Assembly (NCBI GenBank): GCA_026770615.1
Contig: MU631312.1
Span: 175,864-186,120, forward strand
Origin: Pavlovales sp. CCMP2436
Taxonomy: Eukaryota; Haptophyta; Pavlovophyceae; Pavlovales
Reading direction: 5' to 3'
Length of the DNA: 10,257 nt
Made by a program: the position numbers and the translations under genes. Under the pieces are notes generated by a model, which saw only the letters and a program-made list of their open reading frames with translations, was not told the DNA's origin and did no database searches. Below are positions 1 to 6,537 of this stretch, piece after piece. Within the stretch, counting starts at the first letter, position 1; each line of letters begins with the position of its first letter.

Positions 1-26
1 CCCCCCCCCCTTCCCCTGTGCGTTAG

Positions 27-1312
27 GCGCTCAAGACGAAGACGTTCCAAATGTGCGAGCTGCATATCGAAATGGACCACCTCGGCTACGACACGCTTGC
101 AAAGCCATTCGTCGTGCCGCGCAATGACCAGTTGGTTGGCCGCAACGTCTGCGAGCTGCACAACTGGGCCCGCACGTTGGTCCTGAAGATGTAAAGCTCG
201 CCAGCGTTTATATGTAGGCGTTATGTAGGCACAGCCGCTGTAGGTCAGCCACTGACCCCCCCCTCCCCCCTTCTAGGCGTGCCTACATTACGCCAGGGTC
301 TGTCGTTATCGACGCCGGCGGAAATTTGGGTACCTACTCTGTCCAGTTCTCTCACTGGACGGGGGTCCGCGGCCGCGTGGTGGTGTTTGAGCCACAGCCG
401 ATGGTGTTCAAGGTACTCACAGCCAACGCCATGGGCGCGGGTATGGGCAACATGGAGCTTTACAACGCTGCGCTTGGCTTTAAACGCGGCGTCGTACATA
501 TGGCCAAAGCAATGCTCGATGGCGGCTCAAAGGGGCGCGACTTCGAAGAAGTCGCCACTGCTCGCGGCTATTCTGGCAAAGTGAACTTCGGAGGGTGCGC
601 GCTCTAATTTCTGTGTGCCCTGAATAGCCACAAGCAGGGTGTTTGCTTTGGACAAAGCGCGCTCCACTTTTTTGCCGCCCTGCCTGTCCACAGTGTCGGA
701 CTGAGTGTCTGCTGCCCCCACTGTCTGCTGCCCACTGCCTGACTGCCCACTGTCATTGATTTGCGCGAGCCCGCCTCGCAGCCGCTCGCTGGGCAGTGGC
801 GGCGAGAAGGCTCGAATGGTCACACTCGACTCACTCAACATCAGCCGTGTCTCGTTCATCAAGGTAGACGTACAGGTGAAACATTAAGATGTCCACACAC
901 ACACATTAACACACACCTCCCACTGCTGCCGCCGCTGCAAGCCTCGTGCGAGCTGTATAGGTGGTTATTATATTATTTTATCCTATTGTGCCACCAACAG
1001 GGCTCGGAAAATATGTTGGTGTTTGGTGCGCGCGAAACAATCCTACGTGAAAAACCGGTGATTAACATGGAATTGAACTCCGGAATGACATCGATGATGA
1101 AGAGCCCTGAATTGATCGCGCAGCTTCGAGTTCCCGATGACGTCGCGCGCTTCGAGGCGGTGACGTGGCTCATATCGATTGGGTATCGAGAGGTGGACCG
1201 CCTCGGCGAGGACGTATTCTTTGCACACCCATTTCAACCCAAGCTGCATGCCGCGCGAAAGTCTATCTCCTGGCCAAGCCTGGTGCGCCCCAAGTCTTCT
1301 GCTTCTGCTTAA
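27..1312 (+). CDS. FkbM-family SAM-dependent methyltransferase, 3' part, four exons
   Basis: Spliced CDS join(<27..190, 277..594, 782..875, 1001..1312): 888 nt, 295 residues plus TAA, with no internal stop. The three introns are GT-AG and the phases agree (2, 2, 0). Numbering from the first visible residue: SAM-binding motif I is VVIDAGGNLG (64-73), motif II is VVVFEPQP (89-96) with the acidic residue expected to bind the SAM ribose, then VTLDSL, then VDVQGSE (189-195, split by intron 3), which matches the family's KIDVEGSE. This order is typical of Methyltransf_21 (FkbM), enzymes that usually O-methylate sugars or other small molecules; the substrate cannot be told from sequence. The first exon starts after a C-rich tract ending in TTAG, so earlier exons and the true start lie outside the window. 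Intron 2 has two phase-compatible acceptors (exon start 782 or 797). I prefer 782, because it gives NFGGRSLGSGG, closer to the family's NFGG-x-S/L segment. No signal peptide or membrane segment is visible in this part. Confidence 0.87.
191..276 (+). other. Intron 1 of the FkbM gene with poly-C acceptor tract
   Basis: The donor is GTAAAG after codon bases AT and the acceptor is TTCTAG; the split codon restores ATG (Met55 of the visible protein). The 86-bp intron ends with a run of C broken by one T (256-270) directly before TTCTAG, serving as the polypyrimidine tract. Confidence 0.85.
595..781 (+). other. Intron 2 of the FkbM gene (acceptor ambiguous)
   Basis: The donor is GTGCGC after GG of a glycine codon. 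The acceptor is CTCGCAG (exon from 782) or GGGCAG (exon from 797); both keep the frame and differ by five residues (RSLGS). Reading straight through instead meets a stop at 605-607. Confidence 0.7.
876..1000 (+). other. Intron 3 of the FkbM gene, contains a CA-rich stretch
   Basis: The donor is GTGAAA after CAG and the acceptor is CCAACAG, phase 0. Splicing joins VDVQ to GSE and so restores the family motif. The intron holds CA dinucleotide repeats (about 893-918) and an AT-rich tract before the acceptor. Confidence 0.85.
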
Positions 1313-1584
1313 GTAATTACGTGATTCGTCCGGCAAGCATTTGGCTGCGCTGAGGTGCTATGAGGCTGTGCTAGGACCGGGGCTGTGCGTTTCAGGGCTG
1401 TGCGCTCGCACTTCCTGGCTCGTGCCTCAACGTTTGTTCCTCGCACCTTTCATCACACTGCACCCGTTTGTCGCGGGCGTGGGGGTCTGGGGGTGGAGCC
1501 CCGGGGAGATTAAGCCCGCCGCAGGCGTGGGACTTTTTTACATGACTCGTATTGTATTATTAATTTATATGATTAGTTAGTTTT

Positions 1585-1598
1585 TTACTGCGCAGTAA
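1585..1598. repeat. 14-bp perfect palindrome TTACTGCGCAGTAA
   Basis: It is self-complementary over all 14 bases. Just outside, TAGTT (1578-1582) and AACTA (1601-1605) can extend the pairing across a 2-base bulge on each side. It lies in an AT-rich pocket about 270 bp past the FkbM stop. It could be a protein-binding site or a cruciform or hairpin; its role is unknown. Confidence 0.6.
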
Positions 1599-1616
1599 CG
1601 AACTAGTTTGGAACCG

Positions 1617-1626
1617 TTATAAATAA
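1617..1626 (+). promoter_or_regulatory. TATA-like box TTATAAATAA
   Basis: This TATA-box match sits at the edge of an AT-rich pocket, with GC-rich sequence starting about 40 bp downstream. No clear plus-strand gene begins nearby (the next plausible + strand start is 2576), so it may be a chance match. Confidence 0.2.
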
Positions 1627-1923
1627 TGCCGCACTTCTACAAGATTTTCTACGCACGTGCACTAGTTAGTAGTTAGCGTCAAGTGGTGAGTGAGGCCTCG
1701 AGCGAGTGTCCGTCCGTCGCCGCACCAGCGTGTCCCTGAGCAGCGCACGGCAGCACTCAGCTTGCGCGCAGCTTTTGGGCTCCCGTGCCCCTCGTGCGCT
1801 GAGGCGGGAGCTCCCGGTGAGCATGGCATATCGACTCGCACACGAAGCGGCGGGGAGCTAGCTGAAGGCCTCACACCTCAGCAGAACTCTCCCCCCGGCT
1901 GAAGGCTCTGAGCTGCAGACCTC

Positions 1924-1995
1924 TCAGCTGAACTTCTCGAGCTTTTTGTCGAGCTCCGCCTCGAGAGCAGCCGCGTCGTTTGTGGAGAGACTCGC
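1924..1995 (-). CDS. Possible terminal exon of an unidentified minus-strand gene
   Basis: On the minus strand, a C-rich pyrimidine tract (about 2000-2040) ends in CCCGCAG. It is followed by 23 codons reading ASLSTNDAAALEAELDKKL and a short EKFS end, then TGA. The acidic and basic helical composition and high G/C third positions look coding. The LEAELDKKLEKF pattern resembles the C-terminal LDAELD tail of some ALY/REF-type RNA-binding proteins, but this is too short to assign. A GT donor lies at 2188-2187 (exon ending 2189), but the reading frame before it is in a different phase, so the partner exon is not established. It could be a relic or a chance match. Confidence 0.3.
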   Translation of the reverse strand, partial: ASLSTNDAAALEAELDKKLEKFS

Positions 1996-2575
1996 CTGCG
2001 GGAGGGGGGTTGCAGGGAATGGGGGGGGTGGGGTTACATGGAGGGGGATTAGTTGGGTGCGCCGCGCGCAGGCGAGAGGGAGCAGGGAGACGGCAAACAC
2101 ACAAGAGCACACAAAAGTAGGACAACCGCACAAACACAACAAAGCGAAAAAGAGAAAAAGAAACAAAAAAAAGCGGCGAGGGACGCACCTTAAAAACCGT
2201 TTAATAGATCCAGTGTCCGTATAAGTTTGGCCTGAGACTAGGTTCGGATCAATTTCACCGCTGGAGCCAGCTCTGTGTTGCTACCGAAATTTTAAACTGT
2301 AAGTGGTTAAAGCCAATTTAAGGTTTACAATCGTGTAATATGTCTAATCATCGTATTGGAAAATCTGCAGATCTGCAGATTTGCCAATTGTGGCGCAACC
2401 AAATAGAATACCGGTTTTATGAGGGGAAAATGCGACCGAGATAACGAAGTTTCCAGTCTTTTCGTCTCAACCTGGTTGCGATCTGGACTTCGCCCGGACT
2501 GCGAAACCCAGGGTGTGGCTCTTCAGCTCTCTTCCCGGCGCGGCTCTCTCGCCTCTCGCCTCTCCGAGTCGCCCG
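1996..2575. other. Gene-poor stretch: pyrimidine-rich minus strand, AT-rich spacer, possible 5' UTR
   Basis: 1996-2180 is strongly purine-rich on + (pyrimidine-rich on -) and looks like an intron or other non-coding sequence. 2190-2440 is AT-rich, with one palindrome. 2440-2575 turns GC-rich, with TCTC/CTCG runs just before the ATG at 2576, consistent with a leader or the end of an intron. I see no RNA gene. Confidence 0.45.
2355..2388. repeat. 34-bp near-perfect palindrome with CCAAT-type ends
   Basis: The core 2361-2382 is a perfect 22-bp palindrome built from two copies of ATCTGCAGAT overlapping at the centre. One mismatch follows on each side (2360/2383), then ATTGG (2355-2359) pairs with CCAAT (2384-2388). 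It lies in AT-rich spacer about 190 bp upstream of the ORF at 2576. It could be a binding site for a dimeric factor, a cruciform, or a transposon remnant. Confidence 0.7.
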
Positions 2576-3025
2576 ATGCAGGCCGTGCAGACCGACCTCG
2601 CGCTCGAGCTCGCGCGGCTCGAGCTTGCGCTCGCAGGCGGCGATTACACTGTTTGCCTCGATCTCCTCGTCGCACGCGCGTCGGTCGAGGCCGAGATGCT
2701 GATGTTGCGCATCAAGACTGGAGACAGCTCGTCCACTATGATCTTCAAGTTGATCGTGGCGCAGGAGACCGTGCGCTCGCTCAAGGCCGACCGCGACGCG
2801 GCCCTCCTCTCGGTCGCCTCCGTCTCAACTGCCCTCCCCCTCTCGTCGCCTGCGCTCCTCGACATCCTTTCGCTGCTGCCCGACATCTCTGCGCCGCGTG
2901 GCATCTCAGCGCTGCGCAACCCTACGCGGGTCGAGCTACCGCGTCACGATTACGACGACGACGACGACGACGACGACAATGACGACGACTATGCCGAGGG
3001 CGACAGCGGGGACGATGGCGCCTAG
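2576..3025 (+). CDS. Hypothetical 149-aa protein with poly-aspartate C-terminus
   Basis: I do not recognise the family. The ORF runs from ATG at 2576 to TAG at 3023-3025; it is also open upstream to 2513, but the earlier codons look like leader sequence. Residues 1-80 are rich in Leu, Ala, Glu and Asp and look helical (for example LALELARLELALAGGDYTV). A second hydrophobic stretch, LLDILSLLPDI, lies near residues 100-112. The end is strongly acidic: eight consecutive Asp, then NDDDYAEGDSGDDGA, encoded by a GAC repeat at about 2956-2987. There is no signal peptide or membrane span. Acidic tails of this sort occur in nucleic-acid- and histone-associated proteins, but that is not evidence of function here. 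The opposite strand is also open over 2644-2919 but reads less like protein. An upstream exon is possible. Confidence 0.5.
   Translation: MQAVQTDLALELARLELALAGGDYTVCLDLLVARASVEAEMLMLRIKTGDSSSTMIFKLIVAQETVRSLKADRDAALLSVASVSTALPLSSPALLDILSLLPDISAPRGISALRNPTRVELPRHDYDDDDDDDDNDDDYAEGDSGDDGA
2956..2987 (+). repeat. GAC trinucleotide microsatellite inside an ORF
   Basis: Eight near-perfect GAC units are followed by AAT and three more GAC units. They encode the aspartate run at the C-terminus of the ORF at 2576-3025. Such runs change length readily, so the number of Asp residues may vary between strains. Confidence 0.85.
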
Positions 3026-3246
3026 TGGCAGCTCCCGGAGAGGGTGAAATTGCGCGGCCCTCGGACAGCTGATGGCAGGCGGCTGCGGCGGCTATCAGCC
3101 ACGGTGGGCGAGGCTGGTGGGCGCCGCGGCAAGCGTCTCTCGGGGGCAACGGATCTGAGCCCAGGAGGAAGGCACCGTGTCCGCTCGCTGAACCTCGAGC
3201 GCTCTGGGTGGCCGCCCCCAGACCCGGTGCGTCCAGGCCGCCCGCG

Positions 3247-3610
3247 CTACAACGTGCAGAAGTGCCGTCCGCTCACGGGCACCAGTACCGGTTCGGAGCT
3301 GTTTGCGCTGTAGCGGTTGCCGTCGAGCCCGAGGATGCCTACGAGGTCGTCGAAGACCATTGGGCAGTAACGCGCAGAGCGTGCCGACGTATGAGGCTCG
3401 GTAGCGCTGCGTCCTCTCCGAGCACACGGCACGCTCCCGCTCGGATGTCTCGTGATTGTACAAGTGCACACTGAGTAGCGTGCCCTCGGCCTCCATCTGC
3501 CTGATCAGCTTCTGCTGCTTGTCGGGCTGGTGGGTGAAGGGCCCAAGAAGGTTCTTCTTGGCGTTAACAGGTTGACGGGCGCCGTGTGCACGCGTATGGA
3601 GTGGCACCAT
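3247..3610 (-). pseudogene. Unidentified minus-strand ORF split by a frameshift
   Basis: Two minus-strand frames in succession look like one protein. The upstream frame (3610 down to about 3371) contains NAKKNLLGPFTHQPDKQQ, then a charged segment ending SERTQRYRASYVGTLCA. After that it becomes arginine/proline-rich and non-protein-like. A second frame takes over at about 3380 and reads RYCPMVFDDLVGILGLDG to PVSGRHFCTL and a TAG at 3247-3249. The switch falls on a GCGCG run (about 3371-3376), where loss of two bases or gain of one would explain it. I do not recognise the protein. This could be a decayed gene or a sequencing error; an intron is unlikely because no GT-AG pair fits. The + strand is also open over much of this, but mirrors these codons less convincingly. 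Confidence 0.35.
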
Positions 3611-3748
3611 GCAAATTTATCAACATGCGAGTTGCCGTGCCTCAACGACGCACCCGCCAGCGCCGTCAGGCGACTCGCAAGTTGCGGCGCTCGTTCGCTG
3701 GCGTGGTGGGTCGACATGACAATTGGTCGCGACGCGGTCGGCGACTGC

Positions 3749-4087
3749 TCAGCTTGCGAGCTGCGCCTGATAGCATCGATCGTTGACTCTCGCCTCCATC
3801 TGCAACCCTGCGACGATATCAACGTGTTCAAATGGGAGGCCACGCTCGGGCCATCGGAGCTGCGGGTGCTTGTCAAGGAGAATCGCTTCGGAGAAGGATG
3901 CCCATCGCAGTTGCCCGCACCTCTTCTTCGGCCAGCCCATCGGGGGGGCAGGCGGCAGCTCGCTGTTGCCCGCGCCTCCGAGGCTGCCTGCCCCTGCTGG
4001 TAGCGAGCGCACGCCTGCTGCCGAGTCTGACGAGGGCGTACCGCGCGCGCCGGCTGCTGACGAGCTCGGGGATGTTGACATCGACAT
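3749..4087 (-). CDS. Uncertain minus-strand ORF, competing with a + strand frame
   Basis: This is an open frame of 112 codons. The second half reads plausibly as protein (FSEAILLDKHPQLRWPERGL, then PFEHVDIVAGLQMEARVNDR) and ends in TGA. The first half is Ser/Ala/Gly/Pro-rich and unconvincing. The + strand frame over 3530-4003 is equally open and also reads plausibly (for example CDDINVFKWEATLGPSELRV), so the coding strand is undecided. If minus, it may be the upstream part of the broken ORF at 3247-3610, but the frame again differs between the two. Confidence 0.22.
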   Translation of the reverse strand: MSMSTSPSSSAAGARGTPSSDSAAGVRSLPAGAGSLGGAGNSELPPAPPMGWPKKRCGQLRWASFSEAILLDKHPQLRWPERGLPFEHVDIVAGLQMEARVNDRCYQAQLAS

Positions 4088-4092
4088 GACTG

Positions 4093-4473
4093 ATGAGGAG
4101 CGCGCCTGCCGGCGACGAGAGCGCGCCTGCCGCCATCAAGTGGAGCTTCCGGGACCTCCCTCGCTTCGCTGCGCTCTTTGTCGAGCGCCACGGCGAGGCT
4201 GACCCAACCCAGCTAAAGCCACCGCAGATCAGGGCGTTGGCCCTGGCGATGCTGAGCAGCGACAAGAAGCTGGCCATCGACACGATCAAGCGACAGCTCA
4301 AGGTGCTCAAGAACGCGGGCGCGGCAGCCATCATCGCGGGGGCAGCAGCCGCGGACGACGAGCAGCAGGCGGGGGCAACCGCGGGCGCTGTCGGTAGGCG
4401 CACGCGCGGGCGCGGGCGCGCCGGCGGGGCCGGGCGCGGTTGCGATGCACCCGTCACCGCCGCGCCGTACTAG
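4093..4473 (+). CDS. Hypothetical helical + strand ORF with an apparent frame break at its 5' end
   Basis: 126 codons from the ATG at 4093. The core is strongly protein-like and highly G/C at third positions: IKWSFRDLPRFAALFVERHG, then DPTQLKPPQIRALALAMLSS and DKKLAIDTIKRQLKVLKNAG. It is followed by an Ala-rich stretch and a basic RGRGRAGGAGRG tail ending at TAG. I do not recognise the domain. The frame is closed upstream by TGA at 4087. The neighbouring frame carries an acidic linker-like stretch (DELGDVDIDMTDEE, about 4059-4100) that would fit as its N-terminal part, so a one-base shift near 4095-4130 is suspected. A direct repeat GAGCGCGCCTGCC (4098-4110 and 4119-4131) sits exactly there. 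Either this is a short gene starting at 4093 or a longer gene with an indel. Confidence 0.42.
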   Translation: MRSAPAGDESAPAAIKWSFRDLPRFAALFVERHGEADPTQLKPPQIRALALAMLSSDKKLAIDTIKRQLKVLKNAGAAAIIAGAAAADDEQQAGATAGAVGRRTRGRGRAGGAGRGCDAPVTAAPY

Positions 4474-4593
4474 CCCCCCCCCTCTAAGGGCTTGACGCGC
4501 GGTGCGTGCCAGGACTCAGGAGCCGGCGCAGGGCGCGCCGTCGGCTACTGGGCGCAGGGGCGCGGTGAGCACGCCCACAACCTGATCCGTAAT

Positions 4594-4914
4594 TTACGCT
4601 GCCGCAAAAGGTGTAATTTCGGTGGACAAGGCTCCGTGGTAGCGGTCGCCGGCGCGCGGGTAGTCGGGCGCGAGGTCGAACTTGGCCAGCACGAGCCGCC
4701 CGGAATCCGTTGCGGGCGGGGCGATGACAACCTTGAGTGTGTCGGCGCCAGCGTTGAGAGCCGCGAGCGTGGCGGGGTCGGCGCGCGGCGGCTTACCCAA
4801 CGCAGCGTCCGCGCCGCCACGCTGTCCGCGGAGAGCGCCGTAGAGGAGGAGGGCAGCGACCGCGGCCGCAGCCAGGCCCTGCATGCGGCGGCCGCGAATC
4901 GCGAGGCCCTGCAT
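4594..4914 (-). CDS. Small hypothetical protein with a signal-peptide-like N-terminus
   Basis: 106 codons from ATG at 4914, or 96 from the in-frame ATG at 4884; the stop is TAA at 4596-4594. Starting at 4884 gives MQGLAAAAVAALLLYGALRG, a good hydrophobic leader with a possible cleavage after GADA. The rest (DTLKVVIAPPATDSGRLVLA to STEITPFAAA) has even composition and high G/C at third positions. The family is not recognised. The frame stays open upstream to 5295, but that part is Arg/Pro-rich and unlike protein. Both start codons lie inside a 14-bp direct repeat. A further exon downstream is possible, because GTAAAT overlaps the stop, but no partner was found. Confidence 0.33.
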   Translation of the reverse strand: MQGLAIRGRRMQGLAAAAVAALLLYGALRGQRGGADAALGKPPRADPATLAALNAGADTLKVVIAPPATDSGRLVLAKFDLAPDYPRAGDRYHGALSTEITPFAAA

Positions 4915-4917
4915 GCG
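4874..4917. repeat. 14-bp direct repeat duplicating a start region
   Basis: AGGCCCTGCATGCG occurs at 4874-4887 and 4904-4917, exactly 30 bp apart. On the minus strand each copy encodes MQGLA in the same frame, so the duplication offers two alternative starts for the ORF at 4594-4914. Confidence 0.8.
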
Positions 4918-5442
4918 CGCCCCAGGATGCGATGACGGTGCCCAGCCGTACTCGATTCCTGCGCAGAAGGTAGTTGTTGACGATTTGGCCGATACAGTAC
5001 GAAAGGCGGGCGGCGGGTCGGTGAGGGCCTCGGGCGGGAGCATGACAAACGGCCATGCCACGGCGAGATCACACGCGTGCGCCACGACGCGGCGTGGGGC
5101 GAGCGTCGGCGTCGCTCCGAGCGTCCAACGCGGGCGCCGGCGTCGGCGTCGCCCGGCCCCGGTCTCCCGTGTCGGCCTGCGGGCACGCGCCGGGCGGGGC
5201 CGGCGCGCGGGATCCGCCCGTGGCGGCGGCCGGTGCGGCGACCCAGACCCGCTCGAGAGCTCCGTGGCGTCGGCCGTACCCGGTATCGGGTCCACGGTGG
5301 AGTATGGCGCCAGCGGCGGGCGCAGCGGGCCGGCCGGCGGCGCGCTGTCGCAAACTTACAAAGAAGCCTGGTTTAGAAAGCTTGCGACAGCACCATCCAT
5401 TTTGTGATTTGGACGAAGAAAGCACCTTGACATGCGGATACA

Positions 5443-5649
5443 ATGAACTTAGGTATTCAGGGTGGCGGGCAGACGACTCTCACATCGCAAATGAGCCCAG
5501 CAAATGGGTTCCTCATTGCAAACTATGCCGCACCCTCGGGGTGCCGTACGAAGATGTCCTTCAGCATCAAGTACAACCAAGATGTATGCGACGATGGAAT
5601 CGCCAATGGGGTCGACCTCGACATTCCCAAGTATCGTCTCTTTGTGTAA
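5443..5649 (+). CDS. Hypothetical 68-aa ORF, strand and frame uncertain
   Basis: ATG at 5443 to TAA at 5647-5649, with the frame closed upstream by TGA at 5428. The product is MNLGIQGGGQTTLTSQMSPA followed by a stretch including FLIANYAAPSGCRTKMSFS and DDGIANGVDLDIPKYRLFV. Third positions are mostly G/C, which fits local coding sequence better than the competing frames. However, the other + frame (5055-5681) and the minus frame (5655-5449) are also open and protein-like. No signal peptide is seen and the family is unknown. It may be an exon (possible acceptor TTCAG near 5460) or a gene fragment beside the AT-rich spacer. Confidence 0.3.
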   Translation: MNLGIQGGGQTTLTSQMSPANGFLIANYAAPSGCRTKMSFSIKYNQDVCDDGIANGVDLDIPKYRLFV

Positions 5650-5655
5650 CAACAT

Positions 5656-5889
5656 TCTTGCGTGGGATATCCGCAGAATAACACGAGCCTCGTGCCAACA
5701 TGTGTCGTCGACGATATAGTGGCATTTACCCGCTACGTCGACCCCTAGAAGGTTATATCCCTCTATTTTACCTGACCATCAATTTTTACACTTCTAAATG
5801 CCCTGCACTTCTGAATAATAGGCAGTTCTGAACTGTTATTACGTTAAAATTTATAATGCGCCGCGGGCAGAGCCTCACCGGCCAGGTGC
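5656..5889. other. AT-rich spacer left of the inverted-repeat element
   Basis: No ORF, RNA gene or clear motif is visible. Base composition falls sharply relative to the GC-rich block that ends near 5380. CACTTCT recurs at short spacing (about 5789 and 5807). Confidence 0.4.
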
Positions 5890-5937
5890 AGCGGTTTTCA
5901 CAACGAACCTACGTTGTTTACGCCGATGATCATTTAT
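5890..5937 (+). repeat. Left terminal inverted repeat
   Basis: Begins AGCGGTTTTCACAACG and ends GATGATCATTTAT. It pairs with 6490-6537 at 47 of 48 positions, and three more bases match after one mismatch on the inner side. Inside it, CAACG and CGTTG flank a 6-base loop, a small internal hairpin. Confidence 0.92.
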
Positions 5938-6350
5938 AAGTTTCTTTAAACGCCCTTGCCCTGGCACACTACCGGAGATCCATCGGCACGCGCGGTGGCT
6001 TCCAAGCCAGCGCAGCCGACTAAGACACGCAGCAGGCAATGGGCGACGCAGCGCTCAGACGAGCACAACATTCAGAACAGTCAGACGCCAGCTTATATCC
6101 CTATCATAAATATAGATATATATTAGTGTCTCAGCATGTGATAACAGGTATTGTTCTGTCACTGGCTTGGTCGACGTCAGGCTGAGGTCGAGCGATCGAC
6201 CCCAAAGTACTGCGCGAGATAATGTTTGATCTCTTGCACGAGCCTCTAGATTCTCCACAGTTGCTCCTTTGTTCCTGCTTTTAGTAATACTCTACGGTAA
6301 ACGCGTAGTACAAAAGCATTTTTTCTTCAAATCCCTCAGTCCACACTTGG

Positions 6351-6408
6351 TTTTGGGTCACAATGAGCCCCCGAGGAGATTGGGGTCCCCCCCCACTATG
6401 ACCCAAAA
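6351..6408. repeat. Internal inverted repeat within the MITE-like element
   Basis: TTTTGGGTCA (6351-6360) and TGACCCAAAA (6399-6408) are perfect 10-bp inverted copies with 38 bp between them. The loop itself contains GGGGTCCCC (6382-6390). This gives the right half of the element a folded hairpin potential. Confidence 0.75.
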
Positions 6409-6489
6409 TGGCCTTTTAGGCTCCTTTGTGAGCAAGCGGGATTTGCTGCGCAAAGTCATTTATGATCGACCACTAAACCGTGGGTACTC

Positions 6490-6537
6490 ATAAATGATCA
6501 TCGGCGTAAACAACGTAGGTTCGTTGTGTAAACCGCT
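6490..6537 (-). repeat. Right terminal inverted repeat
   Basis: Begins ATAAATGATCATCGGCG and ends GTGTAAACCGCT, the inverted partner of 5890-5937. It is followed by AATTTTTTTT. Confidence 0.92.

Larger units (their letters stand above)
1313..1923. other. Gene-free stretch after the FkbM gene
   Basis: No frame here looks like protein. 1313-1530 is moderately GC-rich and is probably the 3' UTR and downstream flank of the methyltransferase. It has a near-direct repeat of GGGCTGTGCG at about 1380 and 1398. 1540-1630 is AT-rich, with a perfect palindrome and a TATA-like box. 1660-1923 is GC-rich without a convincing ORF and may be the 3' UTR of the minus-strand exon at 1924-1995. Confidence 0.5.
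5890..6537. mobile_element. 648-bp MITE-like element with 48-bp terminal inverted repeats
   Basis: The two ends are 48-base inverted copies (5890-5937 and 6490-6537) differing at one position (5898). The interior is AT-rich and encodes no convincing protein; the longest frame (minus, 6055-6258) is not transposase-like. This is the structure of a non-autonomous DNA transposon (MITE). I could not find a clear target-site duplication next to the ends, so the exact boundary or superfamily is not established. A fold-back element or other inverted duplication is the alternative. Confidence 0.6.

Noticed and set aside
2189..2282. Minus-strand stretch EIDPNLVSGQTYTDTGSIKR as an upstream exon of 1924-1995
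   Set aside because: It is followed by a good GT donor, but the phase does not join the downstream frame, and the codons are AT-rich unlike local genes.
2200..2290. Possible tRNA or other small RNA suggested by GGTTCGGATCA and CTGGAGCCAG
   Set aside because: The expected T-stem and acceptor-stem pairing is absent.
3500..3560. A + strand DQLLLLVGLVGEGPKKVLL stretch resembling a helicase P-loop
   Set aside because: It lacks the GKS/GKT of a Walker A motif, and the Leu run is the complement of CAG/AAG codons in the more convincing minus-strand frame.
3505..4191. 228-codon minus-strand ORF
   Set aside because: The composition is dominated by Arg, Ser, Pro and Ala, with no domain-like stretch; other frames over the same bases look better.
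5055..5681. 208-codon + strand ORF crossing from GC-rich to AT-richer sequence
   Set aside because: The first 110 residues are Arg/Pro/Ala-rich, typical of a chance frame in GC-rich DNA, and no family motif is seen.
6055..6258. 67-codon minus-strand ORF inside the inverted-repeat element as a transposase
   Set aside because: It is too short, has no catalytic acidic triad pattern, and contains an AT-repeat-encoded Ile/Tyr run.
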